Assembly (NCBI GenBank): GCA_021791715.1
Contig: JAJYWB010000003.1
Span: forward strand, 102,707 to 166,706
Reading direction: 5' to 3'
DNA length: 64,000 bases
DNA from: Planctomycetota bacterium
Lineage (GTDB): Bacteria > Planctomycetota > Planctomycetia > Isosphaerales > Isosphaeraceae
The notes beneath the pieces were generated by a model that saw only the letters and a program-made list of their open reading frames with translations, was not told the DNA's origin and made no database searches. Each line of letters begins with the position of its first letter. Positions within the stretch are counted from its first letter, which is position 1. Below are positions 36,640 to 45,405 of the stretch, piece by piece. Both the position numbers and the translations under genes were made by a program.

Positions 36640-38820
36640 TTATGAGGATTTGGCCGAGGCCGATCCTCCCTTGGTCGCCGGAGAAGTTTGATCGCCCTTG
36701 GCCGCCGGAGCTTTGGCTTTTTCGGTCGCCCCCTTCGCTTCGGGCTTGGCCGCGTTCCCCTGAGCCGCGTCGGGTTTGGCGGCGGCATCGGGCTTGGCCG
36801 CGTTCCCCTGAGCCGCGTCGGGTTTGGCGGCGGCATCGGGCTTGGCCGCATCCCCCCCCTGAGGGGTCGCGGGCTTGGCGGCGTCGGGTTTTGTCGCGTC
36901 TGGTTTCAAATCCTTGGGAGTTTCGGCGGCGGGTTTCTCGGTCGCCGGTGCGGCTGGTTCACCCGCGGCTCCTCCCGCGGGAGGTTTCGCCGCGCCTTCG
37001 CCAGGGGTCGCCGGCTTCGCCGCGGCGCCGGGGGCGGCAGCCGCCGAATCGTTCGGAGTGGGCGTGGGCGCCGTGTTCGAAGCCGCGGCCGGATTCGGCT
37101 GCTCCGGTGAACCGGGAGCGGCGGGCATCGCTGGGGCTCCAGGAGCAGCGGCGGTTCCAGGTGCTCCGGCGACTCCGGGAGCTCCGGCGGCGCCGAGAGT
37201 TCCGGGAATCACGCCCGGTTGCGTTTGAGCGGGCGAGCCCGCGGCGGCGTTCGTCGGTTCGGGAGTCGCCGCGTCGCCGGGCGCGGGCGATCCAGGCAAA
37301 CCTGTGCCCGCGGTCGCCGCCGAACTTTGGGGCTTCTCTTCCGGGGGAGGCGTGTTGAACAACCGCGCCTTGCCGTAAATATCAAGCTGAACGACGTTGA
37401 AATAAGGATCGAAAACCGATTCCGGGGTCGCTTCTTTGTCGTCGGCGCCGGCCTTGCGCTGTTTGGTCAACTCGCCTTTGCCAGGAGCGTTTTTCGCGGT
37501 CGAACGCATGCCGCCTCCCGGGCCCATCCGGCCGCTCGCGCCTTTCATCATATTCATCATCATGGCTTGCGAGTCGCCGTAGCCTTGTTGGCCGCTCATC
37601 ATGCCCATCATCATGTTCATGCCGCCGAACGATCCCGCCTTCCCCTTCTCGGGCTTCTGGATCCGCGTGCTCGGTTTAAATTGCTGGAATTCTTTCACCT
37701 GAATCGCCATCGGCGATCGCTCAAGGGCGAAAAAGAATGCTTGAACTTGATCCTGTTCAATCATCACCGAGATCGCGACGGGAACTTCTTCGAACTGAGG
37801 GTGTTGCGATTCGATGAACTTGACGGCGCCGTCGTCCGACACGCCCGCCAATCCCATCGAACCTCCTCCGCCGAGTCCTCCTCCCATGCCGCCCGACATC
37901 ATGCTTGACATGCCGCCTTGTTGACCCATCATGGCGCTCATGGCTTTATTTGAAGCCATGGCCCCCCCCGCCATCGCCATTTGGCCCCCCATACCGCCGG
38001 GCGCGCCCCCCGCGGCGCCTCCCGCGGCGTCGGCGGCCGCGGCTTTGGCGGCCTCCTCGGCGCCGGCTCCTCCCGCCGCCACCTTGGGACGATCTTTGAT
38101 CGCGTCGCCTTTGGCGAGAGCGATCTGATCCATCGCCGCGTCGGTGGCGACGACGAGCGAGTTAATCTGCTTGATCGGGCATTCATCCCACGTCTTCGCT
38201 TTCTCGTTCACGCGAGCGACGACGTCGAGCATGGCGCGTTGAACCCAAAGCTTTTCTTGCGCGTTCCAGATCGTCGCCAGATCGGCGGGCTTGGTGGGAT
38301 CGAACGTCGTCGGGTGGAGGAGAATATCGACCGGCGGAGCGACCACTTTACCCGTTCCATCCTCGTAATTGAACGGATCGATCGTTTTATAAACCTCCTG
38401 CACGAAATCGGGATAAATCACCGAGTAATCATAAATCGCCGATTGCACCGCGTTGGCGTCGACGTTCTCGGGCCATTGTCGGCCCCACGCGCGAAACCTT
38501 GATTCAACCTTCTCGGGCCAACTCAGAATCTTCGCCTGTCGGGCGAAGAGAAATCGCCACGCAGCGTTGACGTTCGAAGTCAGTTCATCGTGACGTCCTT
38601 TTACGAGCGGAGCGTACTGTTTATTCGGCAGCGTTCCCGACGCGAATTTGACGACCGCCGAATCGGACGACTCGATCTTTTTCCGTTGATCGTCGGCGGC
38701 CTGACGGATTTTGGGCGCGCCCATGAAATAGCCGATCAGAGGGAGCAAGAGCGAGATCCCGACCGCGATCCAAAAGCGATACTTGATCGCGATTCTCAAA
38801 TATTCCTTGGCTTGATCCAT
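36640..38820 (-). CDS. Second protein of the PilM operon (PilN/PilO position), low-complexity rich
   Basis: 726 aa from ATG 38820 with GAGG upstream. A short N-terminal cytoplasmic part and one membrane helix (about 15-33, FWIAVGISLLLPLIGYFMG) precede a periplasmic region, the topology of PilO/PilN. Residues about 40-240 are ordered and helical. Met/Gly-rich blocks lie at about 262-325 and 398-440 (GGMNMMMGMMSGQQGYG). A possible PilO-like core sits between them (EVPVAISVMIEQDQVQAFFF). From about 490 to the end the protein is an Ala/Pro/Lys-rich tail with KPDAAAKPDAAQGNAA repeats. Its job in the pilus or secretion alignment complex is inferred from its place after PilM and from topology only. 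Confidence 0.78.
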   Translation of the reverse strand: MDQAKEYLRIAIKYRFWIAVGISLLLPLIGYFMGAPKIRQAADDQRKKIESSDSAVVKFASGTLPNKQYAPLVKGRHDELTSNVNAAWRFLFARQAKILSWPEKVESRFRAWGRQWPENVDANAVQSAIYDYSVIYPDFVQEVYKTIDPFNYEDGTGKVVAPPVDILLHPTTFDPTKPADLATIWNAQEKLWVQRAMLDVVARVNEKAKTWDECPIKQINSLVVATDAAMDQIALAKGDAIKDRPKVAAGGAGAEEAAKAAAADAAGGAAGGAPGGMGGQMAMAGGAMASNKAMSAMMGQQGGMSSMMSGGMGGGLGGGGSMGLAGVSDDGAVKFIESQHPQFEEVPVAISVMIEQDQVQAFFFALERSPMAIQVKEFQQFKPSTRIQKPEKGKAGSFGGMNMMMGMMSGQQGYGDSQAMMMNMMKGASGRMGPGGGMRSTAKNAPGKGELTKQRKAGADDKEATPESVFDPYFNVVQLDIYGKARLFNTPPPEEKPQSSAATAGTGLPGSPAPGDAATPEPTNAAAGSPAQTQPGVIPGTLGAAGAPGVAGAPGTAAAPGAPAMPAAPGSPEQPNPAAASNTAPTPTPNDSAAAAPGAAAKPATPGEGAAKPPAGGAAGEPAAPATEKPAAETPKDLKPDATKPDAAKPATPQGGDAAKPDAAAKPDAAQGNAAKPDAAAKPDAAQGNAAKPEAKGATEKAKAPAAKGDQTSPATKGGSASAKSS
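36741..36836 (-). repeat. 48-bp tandem duplication in the Ala/Pro-rich tail
   Basis: Two identical 48-bp units start at 36741 and 36789, and a partial third starts at 36837. They encode a 16-residue Ala/Lys/Asp/Pro unit in the second protein of the PilM operon. The exact DNA identity suggests a recent duplication. Confidence 0.9.
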
Positions 38821-38937
38821 GGCGACGGAACCTCGATAAGAAGTTGTGTGAACGTGTGAAGACTAAGAGTATTCCTTGGATTGAATCCGTCGCCGCGACG
38901 CGATCGTCGCGGTCGACGGTCGATCGTAATCGATCGA

Positions 38938-41508
38938 TTATTTGGGAGTTCCCCCGCCGATCGGCGAACCGGGCAACCCTCCCGTCGGGTGCGCCGCGGC
39001 GGGCGAACCGGGCAACCCTCCCGCGGGGGGCGCGGCGGAACCTCCGGGCAATCCCTCGGCAGGCGGAGTGCCGGCGGCTGGGGCGCCCGTCGCGCTCGCG
39101 GCGGCTTTGGCAGCCTCCTCCGCCTTCTTCATCGCCGCCTCGCGCTCGGCTTCGATCTTCGTCGCAGCGGCTTTGGTCGCCGCCATCACGTCTTGTTCGG
39201 AGGGGAGCTTCGTCTTGATCGACCCTTTGCTCTCCTCCTCGGCGGTTTGAATCTCTTTGATCAACTCGGTGATCGGCTTGAGAGTCGCTCCCGGCTCGAC
39301 GGGTACCCATAAAAATTCAATCACAAAATCGGTGCGCATGAGGGTTTTCACCTTGATCGGTTCCTCGTTTTTCGCGGCGCCGGCGGCTCCTCCCATCATG
39401 CTCGTCATCATCCGGTTGCCCCCCATCATGCCGGCCATCTGCGATTGCTGATTCGCCATCGAGGCGCCCATCTGCTTCGACATCGCACCCATGCCTCCCA
39501 TCCCGCCGCCGGATTGAGACATGATCTTACTTCCCATCGATCCCAACCCCCCCGCTCCACCCGCGCCTCCTCCCGCGGGGTCTTCCTTCTTAAGAGCCTC
39601 GGCGCGTGGCAGCATGAAACTCGCCATCGGGATCGGTCCGCCTCCCGATGATCCTCCCCCGGTCCCTTTCCCCGAAGAAATCATGCCTCCGCCCGCGGAT
39701 TTATCGGGCGTCCATTCCTTGTCGACGCTGTACGCCTTGAGCGTCACATGAGTGACGCCGAATTGACGCAACGCGGGAATCCGAAATCGAGGAATGATCT
39801 CGTTCAGCAAGTAATACCAGGGACCGAAATCGAGCTGATTCGGATTCTTCGGATCCCGGCTGGGGTTGTAATGATGCCCGATCAATTGCACCACCCACCC
39901 CTCCCCCGACGGAGGCGTTTTGCGGTCGAGCGGGTGCATCAGATCGCGCGAAAAAACCGGCAGATTATCATACCAACCCGTTTTCACGTCTAACATGTAT
40001 ACGGGATGAATGGCGTCGACGTGAACGCGAATTTTGTCGATGACGGGTTGCGTGTCGGGCGCCTCGGGATCGAGTTTCAGAGCCCGCGCCACCGCGATCG
40101 GGTCGGGCAAAGAGGAATTGATCGTCTTGAGGAATGTCGGCCAAAACGTTTGCATCGACGTGTCGGGAACGAGCGCCGTCCCCTCGGCGAGAGTCGAATT
40201 GAACGCGGTTTTCGCCGACTCGAAATCGGTCTTGTATTGAGTCCCCTCTTTAGTGGTTTGATCGGCGTTCTGAACCGCCTCGTCAAATTCGGGACGGTAC
40301 ACCTTGGCCCAAACGCGATAATCGCTCATGAACATCGCCGAGCAACCGAGCAGCAACAACACCGACGCGGCGAGCGCCCACGGCTTTTTCCGCCGAATCA
40401 GCCGCGTTTGCTCGATCTCGGGAGGAAGCAGGTTCGTTTTGATGATCCCCTTGCCCAACCCCTGCAACGCCAGCCCGTAGGCGATCGCGAACGAGGCGAC
40501 GTTCTCCTGGAATTGAGGGTTGTTCACCACCTCGTCGCCCGTCAGTTTGTTAAAGCTCTCAAACTTCTCAACGTCTTGATTCAAGTTCTGTTGCAGGAAC
40601 TTTTGAAGCCCCGGAAGCTTGAATCCGTTGCCCAGCCCCATGATCCGCGCGATCTTGGCGGTTCGGTTGACGCTCGAATAAAAGCCGATCGACCGGCTCA
40701 CTTCGCTCGAAATATCGTTGAACACGCCCCGCATCGCGGTGAAGACCGACCGCGGATCGGGCGCCTTGGTCGCGTTCCGCTTGAGATGCTCGGCCTTGGC
40801 GAACGTGAGCTTGAGTTCCTTGGTTAAAGCCCGCGTGAAATGGTTGCCGCCGATCGGCACGTTCCGTTGCCAAATGCGCGTGCCGTCGGTGATGATCAAA
40901 TCGGTGTTGTCGGCGCCGATATCCATCACCACGATCGATCCTTGATTCTTCTCGTCTTTATTGATGCGATCGAACGTGATCGCGTTGCAAAGCGCGATCG
41001 GCGTCATCTGCACAATGTCGACCTCGATCCCCGCGGCTTTGAACGGAAAGATCGCGCGGTTGATCTGATCGCGCTTCATCGCGAAGAGGCCGACCTCGGC
41101 CATCGTCAGCTCTTCGTCGCCGTCGCCGTCGTCGCCGATCTGTTGATAATCCCAAATCACCTCTTCAAGCGCGAACGGAATCTGCTGCCGCGCCTCGAAC
41201 TTGACGATATCGGGAATTCGCTTCTTCTCGACGGGAGGAAGCTTGATGAACTTGACGAGCCCAGCCTGCCCCGGAACGCCGACCGTCACCTTGCATCCCT
41301 TCAAATCGTTCCGTTCGAGCAGCGTTTGCAACGCCTGCTGCACGAGTTCGTCGGGATCGGCGTCGGGCTGGCTGAGAATCTTGGGATATTCGATATAATC
41401 GAAGGCTTCGGCGATCACTTGATCGGGAGTTTCGCCCGGAACCAACTTCAACGCCTTAAGCGCCGATTGGCCCACGTCGATAGCCCAAACTGCTTGGATT
41501 TTCGCCAT
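38938..41508 (-). CDS. pilM: PilM-type actin-like protein fused to a PilN-like membrane and Met/Gly-rich region
   Basis: 856 aa from ATG 41508 with GGGGAGA upstream; PilM proteins are normally about 350 aa. Residues 1-360 are PilM: VWAIDVGQSALKALKLVPG, ARQQIPFALEEVIWDYQQIG, VVMDIGADNTDLIITDGTRI (phosphate loops of the actin fold) and IMGLGNGFKLPGLQKFLQQN. A membrane helix follows at about 376-393 (WALAASVLLLLGCSAMFMSD), then a periplasmic-type region (about 400-600), as if PilN were fused on. A Gly/Met-rich block spans about 605-712 (SQSGGGMGGMGAMSKQMGAS), and an Ala/Gly/Pro-rich tail closes the protein. It heads the three-gene operon and should organise the inner-membrane platform of a type IV pilus or secretion machine. 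Confidence 0.9.
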   Translation of the reverse strand: MAKIQAVWAIDVGQSALKALKLVPGETPDQVIAEAFDYIEYPKILSQPDADPDELVQQALQTLLERNDLKGCKVTVGVPGQAGLVKFIKLPPVEKKRIPDIVKFEARQQIPFALEEVIWDYQQIGDDGDGDEELTMAEVGLFAMKRDQINRAIFPFKAAGIEVDIVQMTPIALCNAITFDRINKDEKNQGSIVVMDIGADNTDLIITDGTRIWQRNVPIGGNHFTRALTKELKLTFAKAEHLKRNATKAPDPRSVFTAMRGVFNDISSEVSRSIGFYSSVNRTAKIARIMGLGNGFKLPGLQKFLQQNLNQDVEKFESFNKLTGDEVVNNPQFQENVASFAIAYGLALQGLGKGIIKTNLLPPEIEQTRLIRRKKPWALAASVLLLLGCSAMFMSDYRVWAKVYRPEFDEAVQNADQTTKEGTQYKTDFESAKTAFNSTLAEGTALVPDTSMQTFWPTFLKTINSSLPDPIAVARALKLDPEAPDTQPVIDKIRVHVDAIHPVYMLDVKTGWYDNLPVFSRDLMHPLDRKTPPSGEGWVVQLIGHHYNPSRDPKNPNQLDFGPWYYLLNEIIPRFRIPALRQFGVTHVTLKAYSVDKEWTPDKSAGGGMISSGKGTGGGSSGGGPIPMASFMLPRAEALKKEDPAGGGAGGAGGLGSMGSKIMSQSGGGMGGMGAMSKQMGASMANQQSQMAGMMGGNRMMTSMMGGAAGAAKNEEPIKVKTLMRTDFVIEFLWVPVEPGATLKPITELIKEIQTAEEESKGSIKTKLPSEQDVMAATKAAATKIEAEREAAMKKAEEAAKAAASATGAPAAGTPPAEGLPGGSAAPPAGGLPGSPAAAHPTGGLPGSPIGGGTPK

Positions 41509-42091
41509 TTGCGGTGAATCTCCCCGTCGTGCTTAAACGAAAAACGGTCGGTCGTTTGGTTGTTCGGTTGTTTCGATCGTCATGGTGGGCGAATCGCCCG
41601 CGCTCGACCCCCGACGCAAACCGCGTGGGGGCCGCTCGCCTTCAAAATCGCCGAGTTCGAGCGAAAGATCGCGACAAACTAGCACGGCGAACGAGAAGGC
41701 GTCAATCAACTCGAGCGCACTCATCGCGTCTCTGAAAGCCGATCCGCCCGAGCGATCGAAATTCAATACCAGTTAGACGCCGCGCGCTCGCGTTCAGTTC
41801 CCGAATGAAACTCGAATTCTCGCGTTCAAGGTCAAGTCGAATCGCCGTGTCCGATCAAGTTCGCCCCATCGTCCAAGTTTAACATACGGAAGCGGTTCGC
41901 GTTGGGAGTCGGATCTTCGGAAACGCCGTCGAACGCTTCCGTTTCAAACGCGAATTCGACGTTTGCAAACGGACGACCGCGTCCGCGGTCCATCCGGTTC
42001 GGTCGCGCCGTTCATTAATGAGGGATCGTATGATAGAATCGACTCGAAACGCCCGCGGCGCGGGTATAGTATGCGACCGATGGCATCCCGT
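41509..42091. other. Intergenic between the PilM operon and the small membrane protein
   Basis: The region should hold the divergent promoters. A TATAGT at 42065-42070 is a fair -10 for the plus strand, but no good -35 is seen at 16-18 bp. No protein-like frame is visible. The 3' end runs into the terminator at 42092-42121. Confidence 0.45.
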
Positions 42092-42121
42092 GCGATCGAA
42101 CGCGTTCGGTCGCCTTTTTTT
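42092..42121 (+). terminator. Intrinsic terminator just upstream of a small ORF (possible attenuator)
   Basis: GCGATCGAAC (42092-42101) pairs with GTTCGGTCGC (42104-42113), one position being a G-U wobble, and C plus seven T (42115-42121) follow. The stem is 8-9 bp if the loop opens to four or more bases. No plus-strand gene precedes it, and the small ORF starts 20 bases after the T-tract. Confidence 0.65.
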
Positions 42122-42140
42122 ATTCGTTCAGGAAGCCGCG

Positions 42141-42317
42141 ATGAATCGACGGACTCTCGCCAGGGGCCTTCAGGTGATCGGCATGATGATCCTTCCCTTC
42201 GCGATCGCGAGCGAGCTTCAAGGCGTCGTCGGGCTCGGCAAATCGCTGATGATCGCCGCGGGAGGAGTCGTCGTTTTCTACATCGGAGTCGCCCTCCAGG
42301 GACGCGTTGAACCCTAA
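42141..42317 (+). CDS. Small two-helix membrane protein, 58 aa
   Basis: It starts at ATG 42141 with AGGAAG six bases upstream and reads MNRRTLARGLQVIGMMILPF. Two hydrophobic segments (LQVIGMMILPFAIA, SLMIAAGGVVVFYIGVAL) flank a short loop with ELQGVVGLGKS. The positive N-terminus suggests both ends face the cytoplasm. I believe similar mini-proteins exist in other planctomycetes but cannot name a family. An intrinsic terminator ends 20 bp before the start codon, which suggests control by attenuation or a separate upstream short RNA. It converges with the nitric oxide reductase gene. Confidence 0.7.
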   Translation: MNRRTLARGLQVIGMMILPFAIASELQGVVGLGKSLMIAAGGVVVFYIGVALQGRVEP

Positions 42318-42400
42318 ATCCCTCCTCCGTCCACTCGACAAAACCCGTTCCTCGATCGAATCGTTTGAAATAATAAGTGAATAATAGTGTCTTGATACTC

Positions 42401-42440
42401 AAAATGCGCGGGTCGACCGCGCCGAGGCGGTCGACCCGCG
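42401..42440 (-). terminator. Strong hairpin after the nitric oxide reductase gene
   Basis: A perfect 14-bp stem (CGCGGGTCGACCGC at 42407-42420 with 42427-42440) closes a 6-base loop. On the minus strand it is followed by ATTTTGAG, a short T-tract, 35 bp after the qNOR stop. It could stop transcription from either side between the two convergent genes. Confidence 0.65.
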
Positions 42441-42474
42441 AACGATCGGAACGATCCGTCGATCGGTCCAACCG

Positions 42475-44811
42475 TTAAGTATTGATGATCTCATGCGGCT
42501 CGGACCCGATCGTCGCTTCGGCGCTCGACCCGTCGAGATGGAACCGAACCGCGACCGCGTCGGGCTCGTTCCGGAACGACCAACCCGTTCTGATCCCGAG
42601 CACGAACCAGCCGAGCGCGAACGCTCCCGCCGCGAAGATCGTGTCGCCGACGATCCTCATCCAGCGGAAGAATCCCATGATCGGCGTTTGAAGGAAATCA
42701 GCCGACCGCGCGTACCACGTTCCATGCTCAACGCTCGCCCATACTTGCATAAGACCGACGGGAAGCAAACTCATCAACACCATCAGCGCCAAGCCGATGT
42801 TGATCGACCAGAACGCGAAATCGATCGCCCCCGTTTTCCAAACGCGGTGCGAGGTCAGCCCCTTCATGCAAAAGAGCATCAGGCCGATTCCCAGCATGCC
42901 GTACACGCCGAAGAGCGCCGTGTGGCCGTGAACGGGGGTCGTATTAAGCCCTTGCATGTAGTAAAGCGCGATCGGCGGGTTGATGAAAAAGCCGAAAAGA
43001 CCCGCGCCGACGAGATTCCAAAACGCGACCGCGACGAAAAAGTAAATCGGCCGGCTGTAGGCGGCGACCCATGGACGCGCTTTTGTGAGTGTGAGATTTT
43101 CATACGCCTCAAAGCCGATCAGAACGAGGGGAACGACCTCGAGCGCGCTGAACGACGCTCCGAGCGCCATGACGGGAGTCGTCGTCCCGGCGAAATAAAG
43201 ATGATGGAACGTGCCGATGATCCCTCCGCTTAAGAAAATCGCGGTGGAGAAGAGAACCGCGGCGGTCGCGTTCGCGGTTTTGAGCAGTCCCATCCGGGTG
43301 AAGAGGAACGCGATCACGACCGTCGCGAAGACCTCGAAAAATCCCTCGACCCAAAGGTGAACGACCCACCACCGCCAATATTCGGCGATCGCCAGATTGG
43401 TATGTCGCCACCACATCAACCCTGGAACATAAAAGATCGGGATCGCCGCCGAGGCGAGTAAGAACAGCGCGAGAAGGTGTTTATGATCTCCTGGATTCGA
43501 GAACGCCGGCCACATCGCCCGCGCCATCAGAAAGAACCAGAGGAACAGGCCGATCGCCAGGAAAATCTGCCAAAAACGTCCCAGATCGGCGTATTCATAC
43601 CCTTGATGGCCGAACCAGAAGTTCATCTCCAGGCCCATTTTTTGTCGCGTGCCGTACCACTGGCCGAAGAGCGACCCGACGACGATGATCAACAGGCAAA
43701 CATACAAAAAATTAACCCCGGCGCGTTGGAATTTGGGTTCGCGTCCGGCGACCGCGGGCGCCATGAACAGTCCGGTCGCGAGCCACGCGGTGGCGATCCA
43801 GAAGATTGCGAGCTGGGTGTGCCAGGTGCGGGTGACGGCGTAGGGGATCCATTTGGCGAGCGGGAAGCCGTAAAAACCCGAGCCTTCGACTCCGTAATGC
43901 GCCGTGAGGACTCCGCAACCGATTTGTGCGACGATCAGCGCGGTGACGGTCCAAAAGTATTTGAGCGTCGCCTTCATTGATGGTGTGGGATGGAGCGCGA
44001 GGAGCGGGTCTTCGTCGGGGGTTTCGGCGTCTTCGCGGTCTTTATCGCGTCGCGCGGCGAAGTACCACGCGAGCGCTCCGACTCCCGCGAGCAGGCCGAC
44101 GAAACTGATCACCGACCAGACGACGATCGCGCCTCCGGGGCGATTGTCGATCAACGATTCGCTCGGCCAGTTATTCGTATATGTGATGGTTTTTCCGGGG
44201 CGATCGGTCGAGCACGCCCACGACGTCCAGAAGAAGAACGCGCAGAGCGATTTCATCCGTTCGGGGTCGGAGACGGCGTTCGCCGGGATCGCGTAGGCGT
44301 CTCTCAGTTTGGCGAGCGAGGGGTCGGCGCCGAAGAGCGACGAATAATGCGCCGCGACGTGTTCGATCGCCGCGGCTCGGCTCGGGCTCACGCGGATTTC
44401 TTTAGTTTCAGGATTGTAGGTATTTTCACGCAGGTCTTTTTTCAAACGAGCTTGAAGCGCGGCGCGATCTTCTTCGCCGAGGCGATCGAACGGTTTTTGA
44501 GAGCGTTCGAGCGCCCATTGATCGAGCATGAACACGGCCTCGCGGTGAAGGAAATCGGCCGACCAATCGGGCGCCACGTAAGCTCCGTGCCCCCAGATCG
44601 AGCCCATTTCCTGTCCTCCGGTCGATTGCCACACGTTTTGTCCGTCGTGGATCTGATCTCCCGTATAGAGCACGCGACCTTCGGTCGTCACGACGCGATC
44701 GGGGATCGGCGGCGCCTGACGATAAAGCTCGACTCCGTACCCTCCCAGAACCGCGAACGAACAGACGATCACCAACCCGAGCCCGACCCATAATTTCCGA
44801 TATCTCGCCAC
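42475..44811 (-). CDS. norZ: Quinol-dependent nitric oxide reductase (qNOR)
   Basis: 778 aa from GTG 44811: GAGGAGG sits eight bases upstream and the protein then opens MARYRKLWVGLGLVIVCSFA. The frame stays open to a TTG at 44898, which lies within the likely promoter. Features of the single-subunit enzyme are an N-terminal helix, then a periplasmic domain without a haem c motif (DGQNVWQSTGGQEMGSIWGH), then the haem-copper-oxidase-like helices. Ligand and signature segments include WFGHQGYEYADLGRFWQIFL, VVHLWVEGFFEVF (His and Glu), GTFHHLYFAG (His-His for FeB) and GHTALFGVYGMLG. It reduces NO to N2O with electrons from quinol, mainly for detoxification. The divergent Rrf2 gene probably controls it. 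Confidence 0.94.
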   Translation of the reverse strand: MARYRKLWVGLGLVIVCSFAVLGGYGVELYRQAPPIPDRVVTTEGRVLYTGDQIHDGQNVWQSTGGQEMGSIWGHGAYVAPDWSADFLHREAVFMLDQWALERSQKPFDRLGEEDRAALQARLKKDLRENTYNPETKEIRVSPSRAAAIEHVAAHYSSLFGADPSLAKLRDAYAIPANAVSDPERMKSLCAFFFWTSWACSTDRPGKTITYTNNWPSESLIDNRPGGAIVVWSVISFVGLLAGVGALAWYFAARRDKDREDAETPDEDPLLALHPTPSMKATLKYFWTVTALIVAQIGCGVLTAHYGVEGSGFYGFPLAKWIPYAVTRTWHTQLAIFWIATAWLATGLFMAPAVAGREPKFQRAGVNFLYVCLLIIVVGSLFGQWYGTRQKMGLEMNFWFGHQGYEYADLGRFWQIFLAIGLFLWFFLMARAMWPAFSNPGDHKHLLALFLLASAAIPIFYVPGLMWWRHTNLAIAEYWRWWVVHLWVEGFFEVFATVVIAFLFTRMGLLKTANATAAVLFSTAIFLSGGIIGTFHHLYFAGTTTPVMALGASFSALEVVPLVLIGFEAYENLTLTKARPWVAAYSRPIYFFVAVAFWNLVGAGLFGFFINPPIALYYMQGLNTTPVHGHTALFGVYGMLGIGLMLFCMKGLTSHRVWKTGAIDFAFWSINIGLALMVLMSLLPVGLMQVWASVEHGTWYARSADFLQTPIMGFFRWMRIVGDTIFAAGAFALGWFVLGIRTGWSFRNEPDAVAVRFHLDGSSAEATIGSEPHEIINT

Positions 44812-44868
44812 GTTTGGAACCTCCTCGTTGCGGGAAGCCGCTGGATCTTTTCGCGCACGACGATCATA

Positions 44869-44909
44869 ATTGTTAAATGGCGGACTTCTGGATGTCAAGG
44901 TCCACTTTA
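44869..44909 (-). promoter_or_regulatory. Likely qNOR promoter with overlapping imperfect inverted repeat
   Basis: On the minus strand a perfect TTGACA (44898-44893) is followed after 18 bp by AACAAT (44874-44869), 4 of 6 to the -10 consensus, about 58 bp before the GTG start. TAAATGGCGGAC (44874-44885) and GTCCACTTTA (44900-44909) form an imperfect inverted repeat over the same bases. This would suit binding of the adjacent Rrf2 regulator, but no published NsrR motif is matched. Confidence 0.4.
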
Positions 44910-44943
44910 GACGGTCGAGCGATTTCGAACGCGAGAATTCGGC

Positions 44944-45405
44944 ATGATTTCACAGACAGCGGAATACGCGTTGCGGGCGGTCGTGGTTTTGGGCGGCGGA
45001 AACGGCGAGCCGCTAACGACAAAAGCCATCGCGGAGCGCACCAAGGCGCCGCTCGATTACTTATCCAAAGTTCTACAAGCTTTGGGGCGAGCGGGGCTTG
45101 TCGACGCGCGTCGCGGGATCGGCGGGGGCTACGTGCTGACACGCAAGCTCGACGATCTGACGATCAAGGATGTCGTCGACGCGGTTGAGCCGTTGCGGAG
45201 GATCACGCATTGTCCGCTCGATCTTCCCCAGCACGCGGGCAGGTTATGCTCGCTGCACAAACGGCTCGACGACGGAATCGCGCTCATCGAGCGGCTGTAC
45301 GCCGAATCCACAATCGGCGATCTGCTCCGCGATTCAACGCAGTCGACTCCCCTTTGCGAAACGCTTGAGCAGATCTCCCCCAAAAAAGCGACCGCCAAGA
45401 AATAA
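44944..45405 (+). CDS. Rrf2-family transcriptional regulator (NsrR/IscR-like)
   Basis: 153 aa from ATG 44944, normal length. The winged helix-turn-helix is clear: MISQTAEYALRAVVVLGGGN, KAIAERTKAPLDYLSKVLQA, LGRAGLVDARRGIGGGYVLT. The sensor region contains HCPLDLPQHAGRLCSLHKRL, with two Cys 12 apart, and a third Cys near the end (TPLCETLEQ). The usual Fe-S binding triplet spacing of NsrR/IscR is not exact, so an Fe-S cluster is possible but unproved. The gene is divergent from qNOR across 132 bp, which makes NO-responsive control of that enzyme the simplest reading. Confidence 0.88.
   Translation: MISQTAEYALRAVVVLGGGNGEPLTTKAIAERTKAPLDYLSKVLQALGRAGLVDARRGIGGGYVLTRKLDDLTIKDVVDAVEPLRRITHCPLDLPQHAGRLCSLHKRLDDGIALIERLYAESTIGDLLRDSTQSTPLCETLEQISPKKATAKK

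Noticed and set aside
42018..42140. Longer N-terminus for the small membrane protein
   Set aside because: The extra 41 codons run through the terminator hairpin and T-tract. ATG 42141 has a proper ribosome site.
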